Shown here: piece after piece, positions 1 to 5,900 of the stretch
Numbering within the stretch: the first letter of the stretch is position 1
Layout of the letters: the number at the start of each line of letters is the position of its first letter
Source: an uncultured Oscillibacter sp.
Lineage (GTDB): Bacteria; Bacillota; Clostridia; Oscillospirales; Oscillospiraceae
Direction: 5' to 3'
Length of the DNA stretch: 11,741 nt
Assembly (NCBI GenBank): GCA_902476875.1
Contig: CABSFC010000089.1
Coordinates: forward strand, 1 to 11,741
The notes under the pieces: model-generated
Told to the model about the DNA's origin: nothing
The model's database searches: none
What the model saw: the letters and a program-made list of their open reading frames with translations, nothing else
Made by a program: the position numbers and the translations under genes

Positions 1-84
1 GTGCCGCGGGGCGCGCTTTGCGCCGGTTTTCACCAGGAAGCCGCCGCGGTGTCAGCGCCGGGGACCGCCGCCGCGCGGATACGC

Positions 85-234
85 AAACGGTTTCTCCCAA
101 AATCGCGCCTCAGTAAAGAAATGTGTCATTTTTTCAATATTTTTTTCGATTTAATCGTTTATCTTTTAACTTGCAAGAAAAGACTTGTATTTTTTATGTA
201 AAGTTTTATAATAGGTTCATTACTTAATCGTTTA
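85..234. promoter_or_regulatory. Putative LacI-type operator sites upstream of the ribokinase gene
   Basis: The 11-mer TTAATCGTTTA occurs twice, at 151-161 and 224-234, exactly 73 bp apart, which is close to seven helical turns. A second word, ACTTGCAA, also occurs twice (169-176 and 234-241). The first copy is part of the perfect palindrome CTTGCAAG at 170-177. A further AAACGGTTT near-palindrome lies at 85-93. The second 11-mer sits just downstream of the -10 element, around the predicted transcription start, and the first lies well upstream of the -35. This is a natural arrangement for repression by looping. AAnCGnTT-type cores are typical of LacI/PurR/RbsR-family operators, and such regulators often control ribokinase genes. 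No regulator gene is present in the window, so the assignment is inferred. Confidence 0.45.
185..212 (+). promoter_or_regulatory. Sigma-A promoter of the ribokinase gene
   Basis: A perfect -10 element TATAAT lies at 207-212. It is preceded at 16 bp spacing by a weak -35 element TTGTAT (185-190). The predicted transcript start is near 219, giving a leader of about 40 nt before the ATG at 258. The whole interval from 120 to 245 is AT-rich, in contrast with the GC-rich flanks. Confidence 0.65.
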
Positions 235-257
235 CTTGCAATAGGAGTTACCAAATC

Positions 258-1256
258 ATGCATAAGAAGCCTCGTATCTTAGTAGTCGGCAGCTTTGTCA
301 TGGACCTGATCGCCACCACGGAGCGCGTCCCCCAGTCCGCCCAGACTGTATACGGAAAATCCTTCCACATGGCTCCCGGCGGCAAGGGCGCCAACCAGGC
401 GCTGCAATGCGCCCGCTTGGGCGCCGAGGTCACCATGATGGGCTGCGTGGGCGACGATCTCTTCGGTCAGACGCTGCTGGAGACCCCCCGCGCCGCTGGG
501 GTGGACATCAGCCATGTGCTGGTCCGCCGGGGCGTTTCCTCCGGCATCGGTCACGTGACCCTGGAGGTGACGGAGCACACCGCCCAAAACCGCATCGTGG
601 TCATCCCCGGCGCCAACCGGACCCTGACCGTGGACGAAGTGGCCTGGATTCGGGACGAGATCGCCACATTCGACATGGTGCTGCTCCAGCTGGAGGTGCC
701 TCTAGAGGTCAACCGCGCGGTGGCCCGCTGGGCCAGGGAGGCGGGCGTGCCCGTCATGCTGAACCCCGCCCCCGCCACGGACCTGGATGACGAGCTTTTG
801 AGCCTTGTGACCTACCTGACCCCCAACGAGCAGGAGGCCTCTGTGGAGACCGGCCTGCCCCTGGGCATGGATGAAAACGGCCCCCTGCGGAGCGACCTGC
901 GGAAAATCGCCGCCGTCCTCTGGAGCAAGGGCGTGGAGAATGTCATCATCACGCTGGGCGGCTGTGGCTCCGCCGTGGTGGAGGCCGACTCCATCCGCGA
1001 CATCCCCTGCGTCCATATGGACCATGTGGCGGACCCCACCGCCGCGGGAGACTCCTTCGTGGGCGCGCTGTCCGTGGGACTTGCGGTGGGGCTCTCCCAG
1101 GAAGAGGCGCTGGCCTTTGCCAGCCACACCGCCGCCATCACCGTGTCCCGGATGGGCGCCATGCCCTCGCTGCCCACGCTGGACGAGGTCATCGACCTGT
1201 TGCAGGAGCGGAAGTATCAGGGCTTCGATCTGGCGGCGCTGGACGCGCTGAAATAA
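258..1256 (+). CDS. rbsK: Ribokinase (PfkB family sugar kinase)
   Basis: This 332-residue protein matches ribokinase along its whole length. Ribokinase phosphorylates D-ribose to ribose 5-phosphate with ATP in the cytoplasm, feeding the pentose phosphate pathway and nucleotide synthesis. The N-terminal sugar-binding signature GGKGANQ is at residues 41-47. The internal conserved stretches MLNPAPA and LTPNEQEA are present. The C-terminal PfkB signature DPTAAGDSF is at 259-267, with the catalytic base Asp265 after the AAG anion hole. The start at ATG 258 is supported by AGGAG at 243-247. The gene stands alone between its own promoter and a strong terminator, with no ribose transporter or regulator beside it in the window. 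Related PfkB kinases for other sugars or nucleosides cannot be excluded, but the N-terminus is closest to ribokinase. Confidence 0.85.
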   Translation: MHKKPRILVVGSFVMDLIATTERVPQSAQTVYGKSFHMAPGGKGANQALQCARLGAEVTMMGCVGDDLFGQTLLETPRAAGVDISHVLVRRGVSSGIGHVTLEVTEHTAQNRIVVIPGANRTLTVDEVAWIRDEIATFDMVLLQLEVPLEVNRAVARWAREAGVPVMLNPAPATDLDDELLSLVTYLTPNEQEASVETGLPLGMDENGPLRSDLRKIAAVLWSKGVENVIITLGGCGSAVVEADSIRDIPCVHMDHVADPTAAGDSFVGALSVGLAVGLSQEEALAFASHTAAITVSRMGAMPSLPTLDEVIDLLQERKYQGFDLAALDALK

Positions 1257-1260
1257 AAAC

Positions 1261-1293
1261 AACCGGTGCCGGGTCTGCCCCGGCGCCGGTTTT
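1261..1293 (+). terminator. Intrinsic terminator of the ribokinase gene
   Basis: A 13-bp stem (1261-1273 with 1279-1291, one G-U pair) closes a 5-nt loop and runs into TTTT. It begins four bases after the ribokinase stop codon. Confidence 0.85.
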
Positions 1294-1294
1294 G

Positions 1295-1323
1295 TCCATA
1301 AAAGCATCCTAATATGATATAAT
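1295..1323 (+). promoter_or_regulatory. Probable promoter of the deformylase/esterase operon
   Basis: A perfect -10 TATAAT is at 1318-1323. No good -35 exists: TCCATA (1295-1300) is at 17 bp and TTGTCC (1292-1297) at 20 bp. The predicted transcript start falls around 1330, so the leader upstream of the ATG at 1338 would be very short. The ribosome binding site (1325-1332) may then only just be included in the transcript. The strong upstream terminator makes a promoter in this gap necessary. Confidence 0.5.
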
Positions 1324-1337
1324 CAGAGGTGACACAT

Positions 1338-1751
1338 ATGGTCAGACCTATCGTGACCGACATCTTTTCCCTGAACCGCAGGTCCGCGCCCGCCGGGCGG
1401 GAGGACCTGCCCACGGCCCGGGACCTGCTGGACACCCTGGCGGCCAACCTGGACCGCTGCGTGGGCATGGCTGCCAACATGATCGGCGTCAACAAGCGCA
1501 TCATTGCCGTCATTCTCGGCGGCGTCCCGGTGGTCATGCTGAATCCGGTGATCGTGGGGCGGTCTCCGGAGACCTACGAGGCGGAGGAGGGGTGCCTGTC
1601 CCTCTCCGGCGTACGGAAAACCACCCGGCACCGGTCCATTGAGGTGACGTATCAGGACATGGCGCTCCGGACGCACCGGCAGACCTATTCCGGCCTTGTA
1701 GCTCAGATCATCCAGCACGAAGTGGACCACTGCGAGGGCATTTTGATATGA
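1338..1751 (+). CDS. def: Peptide deformylase family protein
   Basis: This 137-residue protein carries the metal site of peptide deformylase, which removes the formyl group from nascent N-terminal methionine. Motif 2, EGCLS, provides Cys86. Motif 3, QHEVDH, provides His127 and His131 as metal ligands and Glu128 as catalytic residue. Motif 1 reads VGMAANMIG (residues 42-50) instead of GxGLAAPQ, so the glutamine that normally stabilises the intermediate is a methionine. The protein is also shorter than typical bacterial deformylases (about 150-190 residues). I chose ATG 1338 because AGAGGTGA (1325-1332) is correctly spaced for it. A GTG at 1329 in the same frame would lie inside that site. The stop overlaps the next start by ATGA, so the two genes are probably translationally coupled. 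It could be a housekeeping-like or a divergent, specialised deformylase. Confidence 0.75.
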   Translation: MVRPIVTDIFSLNRRSAPAGREDLPTARDLLDTLAANLDRCVGMAANMIGVNKRIIAVILGGVPVVMLNPVIVGRSPETYEAEEGCLSLSGVRKTTRHRSIEVTYQDMALRTHRQTYSGLVAQIIQHEVDHCEGILI

Positions 1752-2782
1752 AACTGCTGTGTTTTGGGGACTCCAACACCTATGGCTACGACCCCCGGTC
1801 CCGCCTTGGCGGGCGCTACCCGGCGGAAAGCCGCTGGACGGACCTCCTGACCCGGGCCACCGGCTGGGAGGTGCTGAACGCCGGGCAGAACGGACGGAAG
1901 ATTCCCCGCCGCGCCGGAGAGCTGGCCCAGGCGGACCGGCTCCTGACGGACTGTGAGCCCCTGGATGTCCTGGCGGTGATGCTGGGGAGCAATGACCTGC
2001 TCCAGTCCCCGGCGATGACCGCCGGAGACACGGCGGAGCGGATGGGGACTTTTTTGCGCCACGTGCTGGAGCGCTGCCCGCCGGAGACGGTGCTGCTGAT
2101 CGCGCCGCCGCCCATGCGCCGGGGCGCGTGGGTGGCGGAGGAGCGGCTGGTACGCGAATCCGCGGCGCTGGCGGCCGCCTATGCGGCGCTGGCCGGACAG
2201 CTTGGCGTTCGGTTCGCCGACGCCGGACAGTGGGGCGTGGAGTTGCTTTTCGACGGAGTGCATTTTTCCGAGGCCGGACACTGTGCTTTTGCCGCCGGTA
2301 TCCGGACGGCACTGGACTCCATATCCCTTCCGGACATTCGGGAGGTCTCCGCCCGCTCCCCCCGATTGCTGGAGCAGCTGACCGCGGTCTGGGATGCCTC
2401 CGTCCGCGCCACCCATTACTTTTTGACCGAGGATGACATCCAGTCCATCGCTCAGGATGTCCCCGGCGCCCTGACTGCCGTTCCGCATCTCGCGGTGGCC
2501 GAGGCGCAGGGGATTCCGGTGGGCTTTTTGGGGGTGGATGGCGACCGGCTGGAAATGCTGTTCCTCTCTCCCGCCAGACGAGGACAGGGCTTAGGCCGGC
2601 GATTGCTGATGTGGGGCATCCGGCAATACGGCATTGGGAAGGTCTGCGTAAATGAGCAGAATTCCCAGGCCCTCGGTTTTTATCAGCGCTTTGGCTTTCA
2701 CCCCTATAAACGCACAGACTTGGATGAGCAGGGCCGCCCCTTTCCCCTGCTGTACCTGCGACGAGAGACCACTATTCACTAA
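1748..2782 (+). CDS. SGNH/GDSL esterase fused to a GNAT acetyltransferase
   Basis: This 344-residue protein joins two enzymes. Residues 1 to about 190 are an SGNH hydrolase: block I GDSNTYG with nucleophile Ser9, a block II glycine near NAGQNG (44-49), block III GSND with Asn82, and block V DGVHFSEAGH with Asp169 and His172. Residues from about 195 to the end are a GNAT N-acetyltransferase, with the acetyl-CoA loop in RRGQGLGRRL (277-286) and the closing NEQNSQALGFYQRFGF segment (302-317). SGNH enzymes usually remove acyl groups from sugars or lipids, whereas GNATs add acetyl groups to amines. The substrates are unknown. The linker is only a few residues, and both catalytic sets look intact. 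There is no signal peptide, so it is probably cytoplasmic. It overlaps the deformylase gene by ATGA. A sequencing-induced join of two genes is possible but not indicated. Confidence 0.8.
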   Translation: MKLLCFGDSNTYGYDPRSRLGGRYPAESRWTDLLTRATGWEVLNAGQNGRKIPRRAGELAQADRLLTDCEPLDVLAVMLGSNDLLQSPAMTAGDTAERMGTFLRHVLERCPPETVLLIAPPPMRRGAWVAEERLVRESAALAAAYAALAGQLGVRFADAGQWGVELLFDGVHFSEAGHCAFAAGIRTALDSISLPDIREVSARSPRLLEQLTAVWDASVRATHYFLTEDDIQSIAQDVPGALTAVPHLAVAEAQGIPVGFLGVDGDRLEMLFLSPARRGQGLGRRLLMWGIRQYGIGKVCVNEQNSQALGFYQRFGFHPYKRTDLDEQGRPFPLLYLRRETTIH

Positions 2783-2794
2783 TTTTTGACATGA

Positions 2795-2830
2795 AAAAAC
2801 ACATTCCCGCAAAAGTGGGAATGTGTTTTT
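2795..2830. terminator. Bidirectional terminator between convergent operons
   Basis: A 14-bp perfect stem (2795-2808 with 2817-2830) surrounds an 8-nt loop. It has A-runs on the left and T-runs on the right, so it can terminate transcripts from both sides. Its last base overlaps the stop codon of the minus-strand PLP enzyme gene. Confidence 0.9.
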
Positions 2831-4167
2831 CACAGTTTCAGAACATCTACAGTTTGGACGCCATAATGCCGGAACAGCTCCAGTGCCTCCCAGCCAATGC
2901 GCTCGCCGGAGACGGCGATGGGGATGGCGGGCGGACAGGACACGGTGGGCGCGCCGCAGACGCGGCCCAGGGCCTGTTCCGCCGGGATGGTCTCCCGGGG
3001 CGCGAACAGCGCCTGCCGGATGGAGAGGATCCGTTCCCCCTTCGCCAGGGGCAAAGGCTGGAACGGCGCATAAGGGGCGTGATTCTCCCCCAGCGCGGTC
3101 AGGAGCCGCTCTAAGTCCTCCGGGCTGTTCTCCGGCGTCAGCATCAGCACCAGAAACTCCCGGTCCGCGTATTCGCACTCCACGCCGTTTTGCCGCAGGC
3201 GCTCCGCCAGGGCAATGCCCGTCAATCCCTCCGGGGCCCGCAGGGTCAGATGCAGAGGGTCTGTGTCCATGACCCGCCAGCCCGCGGCGGCGAGCCGCGC
3301 CCGAAGCTCCGTCAACCGCTCCGCTGTCTCCTCCAGTCGGTCCGGATAGCCATCCGCCAGGTAGCGGTTGCACAGGTCCAGGGACGCCAGTGTCAGATAG
3401 GACGGACTGGTGGAGCCGAACAGGGCCATGGCGCCCCTGGCGTGCTCCTGAACGCCCGCCGGGGCGGCTCTGCCGATGTGGAGGTACGCGCCGCCAGTCA
3501 GCGCCGGCAGCGTCTTATGGGCGGAGTCACAGCAGATGTCCGCCCCCAGGTCTAGGGGATGGGGAGCTGGACGCAGAAAACGCAGGTAGGCCCCGTGGGC
3601 GTTGTCCACCGCCAGCACCGTGCCGTGGCGGTGACAGACCGCCGCCAGAGCGGCGATGTCCGCCATGCCGCCCAGGTAGTCCGGGCTGGTGATATACACG
3701 GCGGCGGGCGGCGCGGGCAGGCCCGCCAGGGTCTCCTCCAGCACCGCCGGAGACACGGGACAGCCGCAGATGGAGGGACTGCCGCCCTCCGGCCACAGCC
3801 ACACCGCCTCAAAGTCCAGCAGCGCCGCCGCGTAGACGAACGCCTTGTGGACGTTCCGGGCAGCCACGACCATCGGGGACGCCCCCTCCGGGCGGCAGGT
3901 CAGGGCCAGATACAGCATGGCTCGGATGCACTGGCTGGAGCCCTCTGTGGAGTACAGCGTCCGTCCGGAGCCGAACAGGGTCCCGGCGTTGGCCTCGCTC
4001 TCGGCGATGATGCCCTCCGCCTCATACAGCGCGTCGGCGCCTGAAATCTCCGTAATGTCCAGCGGCTCGCAGCCCAGGAAGGGCCTCCCCTTGTGTCCGG
4101 GCATGTGAAGCCGGGCGGCGCCGGAGGCGGCGTAGCGCCTCACGAAATCCGCAATGGGCGTGTTCAT
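2830..4167 (-). CDS. Orn/Lys/Arg decarboxylase-like PLP enzyme (YaaO/SpeA type)
   Basis: This 445-residue fold type I PLP enzyme belongs to the Orn/Lys/Arg decarboxylase major-domain family. The N-terminal family mark HMPGHKG is at residues 21-27. The phosphate-binding loop is STEGSSQ (73-79). AVDNAHGAY (186-194) supplies Asp188 for the pyridine nitrogen and His191 for ring stacking. SAHKTLP (215-221) supplies the Schiff-base lysine, Lys218. Family members decarboxylate arginine, lysine or ornithine in polyamine synthesis. At 445 residues it is somewhat shorter than SpeA/YaaO (about 480-490), and its VDNAHG replaces the more usual VDEAHG. The substrate cannot be read from the sequence. The start ATG at 4167 overlaps the stop of the SCIFF maturase (TGA 4166-4164), giving tight translational coupling. 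The frame stays open to 4509, but that stretch is the maturase gene in another frame. A role in ranthipeptide biology is only inferred. Confidence 0.8.
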   Translation of the reverse strand: MNTPIADFVRRYAASGAARLHMPGHKGRPFLGCEPLDITEISGADALYEAEGIIAESEANAGTLFGSGRTLYSTEGSSQCIRAMLYLALTCRPEGASPMVVAARNVHKAFVYAAALLDFEAVWLWPEGGSPSICGCPVSPAVLEETLAGLPAPPAAVYITSPDYLGGMADIAALAAVCHRHGTVLAVDNAHGAYLRFLRPAPHPLDLGADICCDSAHKTLPALTGGAYLHIGRAAPAGVQEHARGAMALFGSTSPSYLTLASLDLCNRYLADGYPDRLEETAERLTELRARLAAAGWRVMDTDPLHLTLRAPEGLTGIALAERLRQNGVECEYADREFLVLMLTPENSPEDLERLLTALGENHAPYAPFQPLPLAKGERILSIRQALFAPRETIPAEQALGRVCGAPTVSCPPAIPIAVSGERIGWEALELFRHYGVQTVDVLKL

Positions 4168-5555
4168 GCCCTGCCCTCTTTGGCGGCGTCCTCCGCCACC
4201 TTCATCATGATGGCGCACTCGATGCGCTTGCGGAACAGCTCGCAGCCCGCCTCGTAGACGCCCCGGATGGAGCCGGTGGCGTGGTAGGCGTTGGCGGCGC
4301 AGCCGCCGGAGCAGTACAGCTTGGCCCAGCAGTCCGCGCACGCGGGGCGAGCGTAGGCGTTGCAGGAGCGGAACTCCTCCCGCAGCTTTGTGTTCGTCAC
4401 GCCATTCCAGATGTCGCCCAGCTTGTAGGCCTCCTCGCCCACGAACTGGTGGCAGGGGTACAGGTCGCCCCAGGGGGTGACCGCCATGTACTCCGTGCCG
4501 GAGCCGCAACCGGAGATGCGCTTGTAGACGCAGGGCCCGCCGGTCAGGTCCAGCATGTAATGGTAGAAGGTGATGGGCTTCCCCTCCTTCTCCCGGCGGA
4601 GCATATCCTTTGCCAAAATCTCATACTGCTCCTTCACGATCTCCAGGTCCTCCGGGGTCAGGGCCGCCGGGTCGTCGGGGGCGCAGACCACCGGCTCCAT
4701 GCTCAGCTCGGTAAAGCCCAGGTCCGCCATGTGAAACACATCGTTGGTGAAGTCTGGGTTGGCGTGGGTAAAGGTGCCCCGCATGTAGTAATTCTTGCCG
4801 CCCCGGGCTTTGACCAGCTTCTGGAATTTCGGCACGATACGGTCGTAGCTGCCGTTTCCGGCGTAGTCCACCCGAGTGCGGTCGTTGATCTCCTTGCGGC
4901 CGTCCAGGGACAGCACCACGTTGTTCATCTCCCGGTTGGCGAAGTCGATGACGTCGTCGTCGATGAGCACGCCGTTGGTGGTCAGGGTGAAGCGGAACTT
5001 CTTGTGGTGGGGCGCCTCCTGGGTGCGGGCGTACTCCACCAGCCGCTTCACCACATCCCAGTTCATCAGCGGCTCGCCGCCGAAGAAGTCCACCTCCAGA
5101 TTGGTCCGGGTACCGGAGTGCTCGATCAGGAAATCCAGCGCCCGCTTGCCCACCTCGAAGCTCATCAGCGCCCCGTCGCCGTGGTACTTGCCCTGGCTGG
5201 CAAAGCAATAGGCGCAGTTCAGGTTGCAGGTGTGGGCCACATGGAGGCACAGTGCCTTCACCACGTTGCCGGAGCGCTCCTTGAACGTCCCCGCCATGTC
5301 GGCGAAGGTATCGGGGGTGTACAGCTTGCCCGCTTTCACCAGACTCTCCACATCCGCGATGCAGTCCCGCAGGTCCCGCTCCGTCACATCGGCGCGGTCC
5401 GCGTACTTCGCCAGCAGCGTGGACACGATCTCGTCCGGGATGTGGTCCCGAAACATGGCGATGATGTCATAGGCCACCTCGTCCACCACGTGGATGGCGC
5501 CGGAGCAGCTGTCCAGCACGATGTTGTAGCCGTTCAATTGATACTGATGTACCAT
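4164..5555 (-). CDS. scfB: SCIFF ranthipeptide maturase, radical SAM/SPASM thioether-forming enzyme
   Basis: This 463-residue radical SAM enzyme is predicted to crosslink the SCIFF peptide encoded just upstream. Enzymes of this family join cysteine sulfur to threonine carbon as thioether bridges. Residues 1 to about 80 resemble the PqqD-like RiPP recognition element that holds the leader. The radical SAM cluster motif is CNLNCAYC (Cys110, Cys114, Cys117), followed by the FFGGEPL segment (157-163) that contacts SAM. The C-terminal SPASM region supplies cysteines 342, 350, 368, 398, 406, 409, 415, 419 and 438 for auxiliary iron-sulfur clusters. GGAGG at 5565-5569 (minus strand) supports the ATG at 5555. 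The gene follows the precursor gene behind an attenuator-like hairpin and overlaps the PLP enzyme gene by ATGA. Length and motifs agree with the known SCIFF maturase family, so confidence is high. Confidence 0.95.
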   Translation of the reverse strand: MVHQYQLNGYNIVLDSCSGAIHVVDEVAYDIIAMFRDHIPDEIVSTLLAKYADRADVTERDLRDCIADVESLVKAGKLYTPDTFADMAGTFKERSGNVVKALCLHVAHTCNLNCAYCFASQGKYHGDGALMSFEVGKRALDFLIEHSGTRTNLEVDFFGGEPLMNWDVVKRLVEYARTQEAPHHKKFRFTLTTNGVLIDDDVIDFANREMNNVVLSLDGRKEINDRTRVDYAGNGSYDRIVPKFQKLVKARGGKNYYMRGTFTHANPDFTNDVFHMADLGFTELSMEPVVCAPDDPAALTPEDLEIVKEQYEILAKDMLRREKEGKPITFYHYMLDLTGGPCVYKRISGCGSGTEYMAVTPWGDLYPCHQFVGEEAYKLGDIWNGVTNTKLREEFRSCNAYARPACADCWAKLYCSGGCAANAYHATGSIRGVYEAGCELFRKRIECAIMMKVAEDAAKEGRA

Positions 5556-5578
5556 AAAAGGTTTCCTCCGTCATCCAT

Positions 5579-5606
5579 AAAAAAGTGCCGCCTGTATAGG
5601 CGGCAC
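5579..5606 (-). terminator. Terminator/attenuator between SCIFF precursor and maturase
   Basis: Read on the minus strand, a perfect 8-bp stem GTGCCGCC/GGCGGCAC with a 6-nt loop is followed by six T residues. It lies between the precursor stop (5628) and the maturase start (5555). The gap has no obvious second promoter. Partial read-through would give many precursor transcripts and few maturase transcripts. Confidence 0.8.
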
Positions 5607-5627
5607 CTTTGCAAAAACGATTGGTGC

Positions 5628-5774
5628 TTATTTATCCGCGTTCTCACACTTCTGGTTGGCGACGCCGCAGCTGGTCTTGCAGGCGGACTGGCAGGAGGTC
5701 TGGCACTCGCCGCAGCCGCCCTTCTTGGCGCTCTCGCACAGAGACCGGGTCTCAAGAGTCTTGATTCTTTCCAT
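5628..5774 (-). CDS. scfA: SCIFF ranthipeptide precursor (seven-cysteine variant)
   Basis: This 48-residue peptide is the substrate of the neighbouring radical SAM maturase. After a short leader (MERIKTLETR) the core reads GGCGECQTSCQSACKTSC and onward, the signature of SCIFF (six cysteines in forty-five residues). Cysteines are at 13, 21, 24, 28, 32, 36 and 43. The last six match the canonical spacing, and Cys13, in the leader-core junction, is an extra one. Thr27 and Thr34 lie between the core cysteines and are candidate thioether acceptors. The start at ATG 5774 is set by GGAG at 5784-5787. An upstream ATG at 5789, six codons earlier in frame, overlaps that site and is unlikely. The gene has its own strong promoter. 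SCIFF peptides are very widespread in Clostridia. A role in population-dependent signalling has been proposed for related ranthipeptides, but not for this one. Confidence 0.95.
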   Translation of the reverse strand: MERIKTLETRSLCESAKKGGCGECQTSCQSACKTSCGVANQKCENADK

Positions 5775-5813
5775 GATACATATCTCCATTCTGTTTGATT
5801 TGGTTCTTCTCCC

Positions 5814-5845
5814 GGCAGCCGTCCCGCCACAGGCGGACAGCGGCC
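5814..5845 (-). other. Long hairpin in the SCIFF mRNA leader
   Basis: Between the predicted transcript start (about 5853) and the ribosome binding site (5784-5787), the leader can form a stem of about 14 pairs around a 3-nt loop (5839-5845 and 5832-5838 pairing with 5821-5828 and 5814-5820), with one mismatch and one bulged base. No T-run follows on the minus strand, so it is not a terminator. It could protect a short, abundant mRNA or bind a regulator. Confidence 0.55.
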
Positions 5846-5859
5846 TTATTATCGGGAAA

Positions 5860-5888
5860 ATTCTAGCATAGAACGGGCGCAAAGTCAA
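5860..5888 (-). promoter_or_regulatory. Strong promoter of the SCIFF operon
   Basis: On the minus strand, -35 TTGACT (5883-5888) and -10 TAGAAT (5860-5865) are separated by exactly 17 bp. The -10 has a TGC extension. This is the best-formed minus-strand promoter in the window. It predicts a leader of roughly 78 nt before the precursor ATG. Confidence 0.8.
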
Positions 5889-5900
5889 GAGCAGCGCCGC

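Noticed and set aside
1..201. Open frame at the left edge on the plus strand, possibly the end of a gene
   Set aside because: It starts at the window edge, has no recognisable protein features, and runs into the AT-rich ribokinase promoter, where its composition changes abruptly.
407..790. Alternative-frame coding regions within the ribokinase gene (both strands)
   Set aside because: They are Arg/Pro/Gly-rich shadows of a gene with clear family motifs.
1329..1337. GTG start for the deformylase-family gene
   Set aside because: The codon lies inside the best ribosome binding site (1325-1332). ATG 1338 has correct spacing.
4168..4509. N-terminal extension of the PLP enzyme by 114 residues
   Set aside because: The extension is arginine- and glycine-rich shadow sequence of the maturase SPASM region. 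The ATG at 4167 gives the normal family N-terminus and an ATGA overlap.
4281..5798. 505-codon open frame opposite the SCIFF maturase
   Set aside because: It is an antisense frame kept open by the high GC content and has no ribosome binding site. The opposite strand carries three clearly recognisable genes with conserved motifs.
5775..5853. Riboswitch in the SCIFF leader
   Set aside because: There is a single hairpin and no recognisable conserved aptamer core or alternative terminator fold, so only a leader hairpin is reported.
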